Shown here: positions 40,883-49,719 of the stretch, one piece after another
How positions within the stretch are numbered: position 1 is the stretch's first letter
How the letters are laid out: the number at the start of each line of letters is the position of its first letter
NCBI GenBank assembly: GCA_910584345.1
Contig: CAJTZX010000002.1
Coordinates: forward strand, 73,504 to 137,503
Reading direction: 5' to 3'
DNA from: an uncultured Eubacterium sp.
GTDB taxonomy: Bacteria > Bacillota > Clostridia > Lachnospirales > Lachnospiraceae
DNA length: 64,000 bases
Position numbers and translations under genes: made by a program
Notes under the pieces: generated by a model
Told to the model about the DNA's origin: nothing
The model's database searches: none
Seen by the model: only the letters and a program-made list of their open reading frames with translations

Positions 40883-42381
40883 AAATCAATTCCTCCTTCT
40901 GCCTCTTGCAGTGCATTTAATACAGCTTTTGCTTTATTGGCACATTCTGCATATTCATTTTCCGGTATACTGTCAGCTACGATACCTGCGCCTGAACGAA
41001 TAAATACTTTTCCATTTTTGGCATATGCGATCCGTATCGCAATACAAGTATCTAAATTGCCTGTAAAATCAAGATAACCTATCGCACCTCCATAAATACC
41101 ACGTTTATTATTTTCCAATTCATTGATAATCTCACAAGCGCGCAGTTTTGGTGCACCGGAAAGCGTGCCAGCAGGAAGGATTGCATCGACTGCATCTAAT
41201 GCATCCTTATCTTCCCGCAGCTGCCCTTTTACGGTAGACCCGATATGCATGACATGGGAAAACCGTTCCATGCACATATATTTCTCCACTTCCACACTTC
41301 CTATCTTACTAATTTTGCCAATATCGTTGCGTCCCAAATCGACCAGCATATTGTGTTCTGCCCGTTCCTTTTCATCTGCAAGCAGATCCCGCTCTATCTC
41401 AATATCTTCCTCTTGTGTCTTCCCTCTAGGTCTTGTACCTGCCAGCGGAAATGTACGCAAAATTCCACAATCCAACTTGACAAGCGTCTCAGGCGACGCC
41501 CCTGCAATCTCAATATCATCACTGGAAAAATAAAACATATACGGAGACGGATTGGAACAACGCAGAATACGGTATGTATCCAGCAAGCTCCCTTCTATCT
41601 CTGCTTCTATCCTGTTTGATAATACTACCTGGAAAATATCTCCCTCCCGTATATAGCGTTTTCCTTTTTCTACCATTTCACAGTATTGTTTTTTGTCAAA
41701 TAAATAGCGAAATTCACTTTTCAGTCTTAATGGCTGATGAACTGCCACCTCTGATTGAGTCAAAAGTATCGCCATATCCCGCAGCTCCTTCTCTGCCTGA
41801 ACATATGCGTTTTCCATGTCTGCAATTTTTATGTTTACAATTAATATTACCTTTTGTCTGTAATTATCAAAGGCTATTACTTTGTCAAATAACATCAAAT
41901 CTACATCTTGAAAGGATTCTTCATCCTTTGCATCCAGCTTTAGAGAGGGTTCACTATATTTTATATAATCATAAGAAAAGTATCCTACCAATCCGCCGCA
42001 AAATGGCGGCATTCCTTTTATGCGTGGTGCACGATTTTCTTCTATCACTGTACGTATCAAACTTCCTGGATGATCTGATTGTTTGGTAACTACTGCACCA
42101 GTTTTTTTATCTGTAACTTTTGTAATTCCATTTTGGCATGTGATCTCCATACTTGGATCATACCCCAGAAAAGAATATCTGCCCCACTGCCTGGACTGCT
42201 CCGCACTTTCCAGCAAAAAACAATGATGGCTTGCATTTTTTAATCTACGTACCGCCATTACCGGCGTCATACAATCTGCATAAATCTCCAACTTCACTGG
42301 AAACCTGAAATACGGCTGCTGCGATCCATCTGATACTTCTTTTAAAATCGCTTTTACCTCGTTGATCGATGGATAAATCAT
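40879..42381 (-). CDS. trpE: Anthranilate synthase component I
   Basis: A 500-residue chorismate-binding enzyme, first step from chorismate to anthranilate. The regulatory LLES motif (HHCFLLESAEQ) that binds tryptophan for feedback inhibition is present, as are YNPSPYMFYF-like FCSNPSPYMFYFSSDD, GTRPRG and GAPKLRACEIINELE. AAGGAGG lies 8 bases before the ATG at 42381; the longer frame to 42471 runs into the leader terminator. First gene of trpEGDCFBA. Confidence 0.95.
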   Translation of the reverse strand: MIYPSINEVKAILKEVSDGSQQPYFRFPVKLEIYADCMTPVMAVRRLKNASHHCFLLESAEQSRQWGRYSFLGYDPSMEITCQNGITKVTDKKTGAVVTKQSDHPGSLIRTVIEENRAPRIKGMPPFCGGLVGYFSYDYIKYSEPSLKLDAKDEESFQDVDLMLFDKVIAFDNYRQKVILIVNIKIADMENAYVQAEKELRDMAILLTQSEVAVHQPLRLKSEFRYLFDKKQYCEMVEKGKRYIREGDIFQVVLSNRIEAEIEGSLLDTYRILRCSNPSPYMFYFSSDDIEIAGASPETLVKLDCGILRTFPLAGTRPRGKTQEEDIEIERDLLADEKERAEHNMLVDLGRNDIGKISKIGSVEVEKYMCMERFSHVMHIGSTVKGQLREDKDALDAVDAILPAGTLSGAPKLRACEIINELENNKRGIYGGAIGYLDFTGNLDTCIAIRIAYAKNGKVFIRSGAGIVADSIPENEYAECANKAKAVLNALQEAEGGIDL

Positions 42382-42439
42382 ATTCCAACCTCCTTGCAGT
42401 AATTTGATATTTTTTTGATTACACTGGTTTTTGTACAAC

Positions 42440-42492
42440 AAAAAACACCCAGTCCACGATCCGTGTATCATTACACGATCAAGGACGGGTGT
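42440..42492 (-). terminator. Regulated terminator of the trp T-box leader
   Basis: On the minus strand AACACCCGTCC, an inner GATCGTGTA/TACACGGATC arm and GGACTGGGTGTT form a long stem with a run of Ts. Its 5' arm contains CGTCCTTG, the piece that would pair with CAAGG of the T-box in the antiterminator form. Confidence 0.85.
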
Positions 42493-42509
42493 TATGATTT
42501 CTAATTTTT

Positions 42510-42621
42510 CGGATTTTGCTTTCTTTCATATATCGTCTTAATAAACTAAGACTCTCATGCATCTATCTATCGATAGATAGATACATAATATAGATACACG
42601 ATAGCTATAAAATAAAATCCG
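42510..42621 (-). repeat. Structured insert between T-box and terminator, with a 22-bp perfect palindrome
   Basis: CGGATTTT (42621-42614 on the minus strand) pairs with AAAATCCG (42517-42510) and closes a 96-base domain. Inside are the palindrome at 42561-42582, made of TCTA and TAGA units around a central CG, and the hairpin GTCTTA/TAAGAC (42535-42552). Ordinary T-box leaders have a short linker here. Confidence 0.6.
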
Positions 42622-42895
42622 GATTCATATTCATCCGCGGTGCCACCTTGTTTCACAGGAATTCCTGCGCTCTCTGACGAGATACCATCATATCTCCGGC
42701 AACTGACGTATGCCCAACGTCGCAGAATACTCAGCAATTTTTATTTTCAAACTTTGCCTTTGACTGCGCCCTCCGTGGTCCATTTAATAATCTGCGTTTA
42801 ATCCGGCTCCCACCTAATCCGGACTCTCTGGATATGCACAACTATTTTTATCTCCACTTCAACGGTTTCTTGAATATTCAATTTTAGTTTTTATT

Positions 42896-42924
42896 ATTAA
42901 ACCACAAGATTTTCAATTTGTCAA
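42896..42924 (-). promoter_or_regulatory. Promoter of the trp operon
   Basis: TTGACA (42924-42919) and TTTAAT (42901-42896) are 17 bases apart on the minus strand. The -35 box overlaps the stop codon of the upstream SNF2 helicase gene. Confidence 0.75.
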
Positions 42925-45900
42925 TAACTTTTTTCTTCTAAAACAGAAATCAGCTGCTCTTTATCCAAACCGCTAATAGATACACCATCTTCAGCGATAA
43001 TAGAATCCGCAAGATTCTGCTTGTCCTCCTGCATTTTTAAAATTCTCTCTTCAATTGTACCTTTCATAATGAGACGCATAACCGTAACTTTATTATCCTG
43101 GCCAATACGATGAGCGCGGTCTGTTGCCTGATTTTGCGCTGCGAGATTCCACCATGGATCATAATGAATTACAAGATCCGCGGCCGTGAGATTTAGTCCA
43201 GTACCACCCGCTTTTAAAGAAATTAAAAATAAATCTGCATTTCCGTTTTGAAATTCAGTCACTAATCGACGCCGTTCTTCTTTACTCGTCTTGCCCGTTA
43301 ACATAAATGCCCGTAATCCACATTGTGCAAACAATTCAGCCAAATGCTCCAGCATGGATGCAAACTGAGAAAACAATAAAATTTTATGACCGGCGCTGAC
43401 TGCATTTTGTACGACTTCCACACATGTTTTTGTTTTCGCAGAATCCCCTTGAAAGTTTTCATATACAAGCGACGGATCACAGCAAATCTGGCGTAAAGCG
43501 GTTAATTCTGCCAAGACCCATAATTTTTGTGTCTTAAATTCCGCTTCAGTCTGTTTGGAAAGTGTCATAAGAAGCTGTTTTTCCCGTGCCTGATAAAGAT
43601 TGTTCTGCTCCCCTTCCATCTTTGCATAGATAACTTCTTCTACTTTGTCCGGAAGCTCTTTTAGTACATCCTTTTTCAAACGACGTAAAATAAACGGACG
43701 TACAAACCTTGAGAGGCGGATTCTTGCCACATTGTCTTTGCTTTCCATAATCGGGCCTTCCAGCTCATCCTTAAATCGCTTATAGCTGAACAAATAACCT
43801 GGCATCAAAAATTCAAAAATGCTCCAAAGCTCACTCAGCCTGTTTTCAATGGGTGTCCCTGTTAATGCAAAACGACAGGTACAAGCAATTGCTTTTACTG
43901 CTTTTGCAGCCTGCGTCGAAGCATTTTTAATATACTGCGCCTCATCGATGATTACAAAATCAAACTGTTTTTCTTCATAAAAATCTATATCACGTTTTAA
44001 CAAATCATATGAAGTGATTAATAGATCACTTTTTTCCCATTCTTCTATCTGGACTTGTCTCGTATGTACCGGCCCTGCCACGGTTGCTGTCCGCGCAGAA
44101 GGATAAAATCGCCTGCACTCTTCTTCCCAATTATAAACAAGAGACGCCGGACATACAATCAGCGCTTTCGAATCCGGATGCGCCGCTAAAAATGTTAATA
44201 CCTGCAAAGTTTTTCCCAGCCCCATGTCATCAGCCAATATCCCCCCAAAGCCAAACTTCGCCAACGAACATAGCCATTGAAATCCGATTTCCTGATAAGG
44301 GCGAAGTTGTGCTACTATCTGCTGTGGTATTTCATTATCTCCATCTTCCATTGACCTCATCTCTCGTATCACCGATTTAAACTCTTTGCTGCGTTCAAGA
44401 CGTATATACTCGGCATTTTCCTTCATTAATGAATCCAAATATAAGGAACGATACAACGGCAGCTCTGCTTTGCGTGCTTTCAGCTGGTCTTTCGTCAAAT
44501 GCAGTCCTTCATTTAATTCTGTCAATACCGCCAAAGAATTTTCATCCATACGAATAAAATCACCAGACTGCAGCCTATGATATTTCTTCTTCTTTTTGTA
44601 ATCCGCCAGTATTTCCAAAACTTCCTGTGCACTCATTCCTTCCACATTCCAGCTAACATCAAGCAGCCTTCCTTTCACAGAAATTCCTGCAGTAACCTTC
44701 GGCATTGGTATCACACGCATTCCTTTAAAGCGATCCGTTGCAAATATCTCTGACACCGTTTCCAGCTGTGAAAGCCCTTCCTCCAAAAATTCCAGCATAC
44801 TATCTTCCTCTTTACTATAATAAGTCTGCTGGTCAGATGCTACCTCAAAATACTTTTCCAAAATACTACGCACCTGAAATTCCTTGCGTATATCACGAAT
44901 CGCTTCTTCTTTTGCCGGAATCTTTGCTACATCATATTCCTTATTCCCATATAATACTTTTGCTTTGCATTCAATACGATCGCCAACTTTATCCAAATAA
45001 CAATGAAACAATGCTTCTTCTGTTTCGTAGGAAGAAAAATCTGCATCTTTAATTCGAACATCTAATACGTCTCCAATCAGCGGCAGCACATTTTTTGCAA
45101 ACGCGCCAAAATCTGCCTCACTTAAATAAAAAGATGGATTTGATAAATCTTCGTGATAATATCTGTACCGCCCATAATAAGCGCTCCTCCTCATACTTTC
45201 CCGTTCCTGTATCATCAACTTTAAAAAACCCTTAACCTGTTCATAATATTCCCTTGTACAAATATAAAAACATTCCCGCCATAAAATGTACCACTGACTA
45301 CCGCCCTCGGTCAAAAAAATTGGCTCCATAACTACATCTGCGCCCTTTTTTTTCTTATTACCAGCGATCCTTATCGGTAATTTTGGATTTTTTCTCAAAA
45401 TCAGAACGTTTTCTTCTTTATTACATAACTGATCGTCCACATAAAGCTGTCTTCCTTCATACATCTCCATCAAACGATCCAGCATTGGCGGAGACAATGT
45501 GACAGACCGCCGCTGTTGGGTACTGCTGTAACTCCAATTTTGGTACCGTAAAGAAAATTCATTTTCGTTATCCAGTTCCAGCAAAAGATTTACGATGCCG
45601 GTTGATTCCCTTGTAAACGCGCTTTGACTGTGTGTAAACGCCAGCTTCTTTCCATAGGAAACATACCGCATCTGTTTGATATTTTCTACCAGCTCGCCAA
45701 TATCCTTTACAACATAAAGCTGTGTTGTTCCAATCTTTAGCTCCAAAGATTCCCTGTCTGCTTCCAGATGTAAAATCGGCACCAGACGAACATCTCCGTT
45801 TCCATACTCCTGACAAAACTGGTTACGATCCTGCAGTACATAGTAATCTACCAAATTCTTCAGTTCCCTGTCACTTGGCTTTTCTGCCAGCATTATTGTT

Positions 45901-46313
45901 AAATGTCCAGGCTTACTTACGACTTGATATGTATTACCGTACGTCGCATTTGATTTTGTGCTGTCAGATTGTCCTTCCGTAAATGAATGAAATTCCCCTT
46001 CATCCACCTGATAATTATATTCCATTAATAGTGCAACAAGATGCTTGCACATACCCGGATAAACCTTATATGCCTCACACTCACAATGATAGTCCAGGAT
46101 CTTTTCCTCTTGCGGCGAAAATTCCACTACTGCCTCTGCACAATATATCTTATTTTTGCTGCCTTTTACCTTTGCGCGGATAGCAGAAACTCCACCCTCT
46201 TGATTCTTAATCTCAATCCGCCCTACATTCTCATTCATAAATAAATCATTACCACGTTTATAAACCTCATTCGGAGAATTCAATTTTATAATATTTGGAT
46301 CTATCATTCGCAT
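42921..46313 (-). CDS. SNF2-family helicase with SWIM zinc finger
   Basis: About 1130 residues. Near the N-terminus is a SWIM zinc finger (CECEAYKVYPGMCKHLVALL, CxC...CxH). The C-terminal 480 residues are a SNF2 ATPase: motif I DDMGLGKTLQ, motif II DEAQ, LTGTPIENRLSELWSIFEFL, and in the second lobe LLFSQFASML, LKAGGTGLNLTAADLVIHYDPWWN and QATDRAHRIGQ. Bacterial relatives of this layout (RapA/HepA-like) move along DNA or act on RNA polymerase complexes; the exact role is not known. Several ATGs are clustered at the start; I take 46313, 9 bases after AAGGGAG. The trp promoter overlaps its 3' end. Confidence 0.9.
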   Translation of the reverse strand: MRMIDPNIIKLNSPNEVYKRGNDLFMNENVGRIEIKNQEGGVSAIRAKVKGSKNKIYCAEAVVEFSPQEEKILDYHCECEAYKVYPGMCKHLVALLMEYNYQVDEGEFHSFTEGQSDSTKSNATYGNTYQVVSKPGHLTIMLAEKPSDRELKNLVDYYVLQDRNQFCQEYGNGDVRLVPILHLEADRESLELKIGTTQLYVVKDIGELVENIKQMRYVSYGKKLAFTHSQSAFTRESTGIVNLLLELDNENEFSLRYQNWSYSSTQQRRSVTLSPPMLDRLMEMYEGRQLYVDDQLCNKEENVLILRKNPKLPIRIAGNKKKKGADVVMEPIFLTEGGSQWYILWRECFYICTREYYEQVKGFLKLMIQERESMRRSAYYGRYRYYHEDLSNPSFYLSEADFGAFAKNVLPLIGDVLDVRIKDADFSSYETEEALFHCYLDKVGDRIECKAKVLYGNKEYDVAKIPAKEEAIRDIRKEFQVRSILEKYFEVASDQQTYYSKEEDSMLEFLEEGLSQLETVSEIFATDRFKGMRVIPMPKVTAGISVKGRLLDVSWNVEGMSAQEVLEILADYKKKKKYHRLQSGDFIRMDENSLAVLTELNEGLHLTKDQLKARKAELPLYRSLYLDSLMKENAEYIRLERSKEFKSVIREMRSMEDGDNEIPQQIVAQLRPYQEIGFQWLCSLAKFGFGGILADDMGLGKTLQVLTFLAAHPDSKALIVCPASLVYNWEEECRRFYPSARTATVAGPVHTRQVQIEEWEKSDLLITSYDLLKRDIDFYEEKQFDFVIIDEAQYIKNASTQAAKAVKAIACTCRFALTGTPIENRLSELWSIFEFLMPGYLFSYKRFKDELEGPIMESKDNVARIRLSRFVRPFILRRLKKDVLKELPDKVEEVIYAKMEGEQNNLYQAREKQLLMTLSKQTEAEFKTQKLWVLAELTALRQICCDPSLVYENFQGDSAKTKTCVEVVQNAVSAGHKILLFSQFASMLEHLAELFAQCGLRAFMLTGKTSKEERRRLVTEFQNGNADLFLISLKAGGTGLNLTAADLVIHYDPWWNLAAQNQATDRAHRIGQDNKVTVMRLIMKGTIEERILKMQEDKQNLADSIIAEDGVSISGLDKEQLISVLEEKSY

Positions 46314-46481
46314 CCCCATCATCTCCCTTCTCTGATTATCGTACATGTAATCTGTAAACTTTTTATATTTTACCATGAAAACAGAGCGAAGCACAGATCA
46401 ATTCGTATTTATTTTTATATTTATTTTTTGTATTTTTCAATTGGATTTCTTTCTTTTCTACAAAACTTCATTTCATATAGT

Positions 46482-47312
46482 CTAAAACCAACCTTTTTTC
46501 TTAAAAACCGCCAATAATATTACGCACACAAATATGCTCACTCCTACAAAAACCGGATAGGCATACTTCCAATGCATTTCCGGCATATCCGGAAAATTCA
46601 TTCCATACCAGCCTGCCATCAGTGTTAGAGGCTGAAACACGGTCGTAATTACAGTAAACAATCGCATAAGATTATTTTGTTCGATATCTATCTGTGCCTG
46701 ATAAGCTTCCCGCATCTGCGTCACATAATCGCGTAGATTCAATACGTTCTGCAAATATCTGGTTGTCCGATTCGCCAAAATAGTAAAATGCATCATACCC
46801 TCTTCGGAAAGCATCTTGTTATCGTTCAACAACAGACTGTCCATAATCGTATCCAATTGTTCATAATACCGTTTCAGCCGCAGCAGCTCTTTACGATATG
46901 CAATAATCTTGCGAATATAATTATTCTGAAATCGTACCATTGCAGCCATTTCTGCATCTGCCACTTCACACTCCAAATCTTCCAGATTATCCATATCATT
47001 TTTCAGCAGATTTTGAAAAAAGCTCCAGAGCGCGCATTCATTCGTTGCTGCTTTTTGAAACAGCGTTCTGGAAATCTCATATCCGCGCTGTCCTTCGCAG
47101 AGCAAAAACAAATCTTCATGATCCAAATATATCATAATTTGATTTGCCGCTTTACCAGTCCGATGTATATCATATAGAGGAAATACAAACAACGTATAAT
47201 TTTTATAGCTTTCAAAGGTCTCTGTCGTGCCATCCCGGATATTATGAATGACTTTTGGTTCCATATATTCCGCGTATTTTTCAGAATCTTCTATTTTAAA
47301 CACATCTTGCAT
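46482..47312 (-). CDS. CorA-family magnesium/divalent cation channel
   Basis: A 276-residue CorA-like protein: a cytosolic alpha/beta domain, long helices (about 105-215), then two C-terminal membrane helices. The family signature GMN is at 237-239 (WYGMNFPDMPE), between the two helices, and the end is basic (KKKGWF). It forms pentameric channels for Mg or Co/Ni/Zn. AAAGGAGG precedes the ATG. Confidence 0.9.
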   Translation of the reverse strand: MQDVFKIEDSEKYAEYMEPKVIHNIRDGTTETFESYKNYTLFVFPLYDIHRTGKAANQIMIYLDHEDLFLLCEGQRGYEISRTLFQKAATNECALWSFFQNLLKNDMDNLEDLECEVADAEMAAMVRFQNNYIRKIIAYRKELLRLKRYYEQLDTIMDSLLLNDNKMLSEEGMMHFTILANRTTRYLQNVLNLRDYVTQMREAYQAQIDIEQNNLMRLFTVITTVFQPLTLMAGWYGMNFPDMPEMHWKYAYPVFVGVSIFVCVILLAVFKKKGWF

Positions 47313-47458
47313 TTTATCAATCCTCCTTTAAAGATTCACAATTCTTTTTCGTTATCTTATGCAAATGATACAGAAGCTTATTATTCCCTGAGTTCTGCGA
47401 TTCCATACCGTTTCATTGTCATATCATTAAGAATCGCTGAATTCCTTATTTCTAAAAA

Positions 47459-47465
47459 TTAACAA
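47459..47465. promoter_or_regulatory. Possible Rex half-site upstream of ldh
   Basis: TTAACAA (47459-47465) is identical to one half of the Rex operator used for redox control of lactate dehydrogenase genes in clostridia, but the other half (TTTCTAA) is poor. Weak evidence. Confidence 0.25.
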
Positions 47466-47530
47466 TTTTGTGTATAGATATGCTGAAAACCGAAAACAAT
47501 AACAGAAAAATTTCAGTGAGGTAATTCAAT

Positions 47531-48496
47531 ATGTGTAACAATGAATGCATAAAAATCAACCTGCGAAAAGCAGCTGTCATCGGCTGCGGCTTCGTAGGTT
47601 CTTCTACTGCTTTTGCATTAATGCAAAGCGGTTTATTTTCCGAATTGATCTTAATTGATGCGGATGCAGACCGTGCAGAAGGTGAAGCGCTGGATATCAG
47701 CCATGGAACCCCGTTTGCAAGACCTATGAAAATCTACGCCGGCACATACAAAGATATCAGCGATGCTGCGATCGTCATCATTACAGCCGGAGCCAACCAA
47801 AAACCAGATGAAACAAGGCTGGATCTGGTCAGCAAAAACACAAAAATTATGCGCTCCATCGTACAGGAAATTATGAAATATGGCTGCGAAGGCATACTTT
47901 TAATTGTCTCCAATCCGGTTGATATTCTCACTTATGAAGCGTTAAAAATCTCCGGCCTTCCAAAAAACCGTGTCATCGGCTCGGGAACTGTACTTGATAC
48001 CGGACGGTTAAAAAGTGAACTTGCAGAACACCTTGGTGTAGACAGCAGAAGTATTCATGCATTTATTATCGGCGAACACGGAGACAGTGAGATTGCCGCT
48101 TTCAGCAGTGCAAATGTATCTGGGGTACCGCTTAACGATGTATGTGAAATGCGCGGCTATTTTCACCATGAAGCGGCCATGCGAGAAATTGCGCAGACCG
48201 TAAAAAACAGCGCATATGAAATCATTGAAAAGAAAAAAGCCACCTATTATGGAATCTCTATGGCTGTTCGAAGAATCTGCGAAGCGATTGTTCGAGATGA
48301 AAAATCAATTCTTCCGGTATCTGTAATGTTGGATGGTATTTACGGTCTGAAAGATATTGTATTAAGTATGCCAACGATTATCGGAGCCGGAGGCGCCGAA
48401 GGACAGATGCCGATTACTCTGAACCAGGCAGAACAAGATCAGCTAAAACAATCTGCCGATGTACTGCGTGATGTCATCAAAAATATTCATACATGA
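47531..48496 (+). CDS. ldh: L-lactate dehydrogenase
   Basis: A 321-residue NAD-dependent enzyme that reduces pyruvate to L-lactate. The nucleotide-binding AVIGCGFVGSSTAFAL, the loop AGANQKPDETRLDLVSKN with the substrate Arg, VSNPVDILTY, GSGTVLDTGRLK and the catalytic His in IIGEHGDSE are all present. The loop Arg/Gln pattern fits LDH rather than malate dehydrogenase. GAGGT lies before the ATG. It is followed by a protease-like gene after 71 bases. Confidence 0.94.
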   Translation: MCNNECIKINLRKAAVIGCGFVGSSTAFALMQSGLFSELILIDADADRAEGEALDISHGTPFARPMKIYAGTYKDISDAAIVIITAGANQKPDETRLDLVSKNTKIMRSIVQEIMKYGCEGILLIVSNPVDILTYEALKISGLPKNRVIGSGTVLDTGRLKSELAEHLGVDSRSIHAFIIGEHGDSEIAAFSSANVSGVPLNDVCEMRGYFHHEAAMREIAQTVKNSAYEIIEKKKATYYGISMAVRRICEAIVRDEKSILPVSVMLDGIYGLKDIVLSMPTIIGAGGAEGQMPITLNQAEQDQLKQSADVLRDVIKNIHT

Positions 48497-48567
48497 TGCC
48501 ATTTTGATTGAGTCAGATTTTATAATAGATTTTGTCTACTATTTACAATGCAATTGAGGAGGACAAT

Positions 48568-49485
48568 ATGACAAGATCAGAAGCTATCGCCAGAAAAAGA
48601 AAAGTACGCAAAACAAGACGGCGTGCCATTCGCCGAGCTGTATGCATGGCCGGGCTTATGGCTGTAATCGTCACTGCTTTGCGTACCGCAAACAAGTATC
48701 TGCTTACCGCTGACAGTATTACCAAACCGGAAAACAGCCGCTTACAAGCTGCTTCCACTGTATCGATAAAACAGCCGATAGAACGCCACACCTCTCAGAT
48801 TACGAACGATTTAAAAGATTATTCCAAAACGAGCAGCTTAGCATCTAAAATATATAAAAACCGTAATCAGTATTCAGATGCATTATTAACTGCCTATTTA
48901 AATAATCCGGAAATGGAAGACTTTATAGCAGGATATTTGGATGCCAATCTTCCACAATATGCAGCACAAACGGGTTTTACGAGTCATGAACTACAGGAGC
49001 AATTTCCATTGTTTCTGCAGTGGGACAAGCGCTGGGGCTATGTTTCTTACGGCGGCAGTATCATCGGGCTTTCAGGCTGCGGCCCAACCTGCCTTTCTAT
49101 GGTACTTGTCTCTCTGACCGGACAATCAGATAAAACTCCGGCCGATATCGCACGCTTTAGTGAGGAAAACGGATATTATGTGGAAGGAAGCGGTACATCC
49201 TGGTCTTTGATGACGACCGGCGCTGCATCACTTGGTCTTTATGCACGGGAATTATCTTTGGACGAATCCGTAATGAAATCTTCTTTAGATGCAAACCATC
49301 CGATTATCTGCTCCATGGGCCCCGGAGACTTTACTACGCAGGGACATTTTATTATGATCTACGGTTACGATGACAACGGATTTCTTGTGAATGATCCAAA
49401 CTGTATTGCAAGAAGCGATAAAAGCTGGGATTTTGATACTCTGCGCGGACAGATTAAAAACCTGTGGGCATATTCTGCCGGATAA
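48568..49485 (+). CDS. Membrane-anchored C39-like cysteine peptidase
   Basis: A 305-residue protein. After a very basic start (ARKRKVRKTRRRAIRRAVC) comes one membrane helix (about 27-44), so the rest is outside the cell. The C-terminal part is a C39_2 papain-like fold: FPLFLQWDKRWGYVSYGG, catalytic Cys in LSGCGPTCLSMVLVSL and catalytic His in GHFIMIYGYDDNGFLVNDPN. Such proteins are unlinked to bacteriocin transport here; their substrates are unknown. GAGGAGG precedes the ATG at 48568; an ATG at 48532 is less likely. Confidence 0.85.
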   Translation: MTRSEAIARKRKVRKTRRRAIRRAVCMAGLMAVIVTALRTANKYLLTADSITKPENSRLQAASTVSIKQPIERHTSQITNDLKDYSKTSSLASKIYKNRNQYSDALLTAYLNNPEMEDFIAGYLDANLPQYAAQTGFTSHELQEQFPLFLQWDKRWGYVSYGGSIIGLSGCGPTCLSMVLVSLTGQSDKTPADIARFSEENGYYVEGSGTSWSLMTTGAASLGLYARELSLDESVMKSSLDANHPIICSMGPGDFTTQGHFIMIYGYDDNGFLVNDPNCIARSDKSWDFDTLRGQIKNLWAYSAG

Positions 49486-49675
49486 CATCAGAATTTTTTT
49501 AAAATGGATGATTTATTGTTGTATTTTACCTGGATCTGAGCTAAGATAAAGATAATCGAAAAAACATCTATCTTAAAAACTATTATGATTAGAATCTATC
49601 GCAAAAGAAAATATTGTTATAACGCAATGCAAAGGCCACTATGACGATAAATAAAATATAGCTTAAAAAGAACAG

Positions 49676-49703
49676 CCCTATCCAAAGATAGAGCTGTTCT
49701 TTC
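49676..49703 (-). terminator. Terminator of the trpS transcript
   Basis: AAAGAACAGC-CTATC pairs with GATAG-GCTGTTCTTT (one bulge/mismatch), with a TTTTT run on the minus strand. Confidence 0.82.
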
Positions 49704-49719
49704 ATATCAACTTTAATTT

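Larger units (their letters stand above)
42440..42888 (-). promoter_or_regulatory. T-box leader (tRNA-Trp sensing) of the trp operon
   Basis: The leader has all main T-box parts on the minus strand. Stem I includes AGTCCGGATTAGGTGGGAGC (about 42805-42825) and a specifier region where TGG (42782-42780) is followed by ACC, the usual specifier context; UGG is the Trp codon. The T-box sequence AAGGTGGCACCGCGG is at about 42648-42634; its TGGC pairs with a tRNA 3' end GCCA, as expected for tRNA-Trp with discriminator G. Uncharged tRNA-Trp should stabilise the antiterminator and switch on trpEGDCFBA. The space between T-box and terminator is unusually long, about 140 bases. Confidence 0.93.

Noticed and set aside
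46314..46394. N-terminal extension of the SNF2 helicase
   Set aside because: The extra Met codons lie upstream of the AAGGGAG ribosome-binding site that fits the later ATG cluster.
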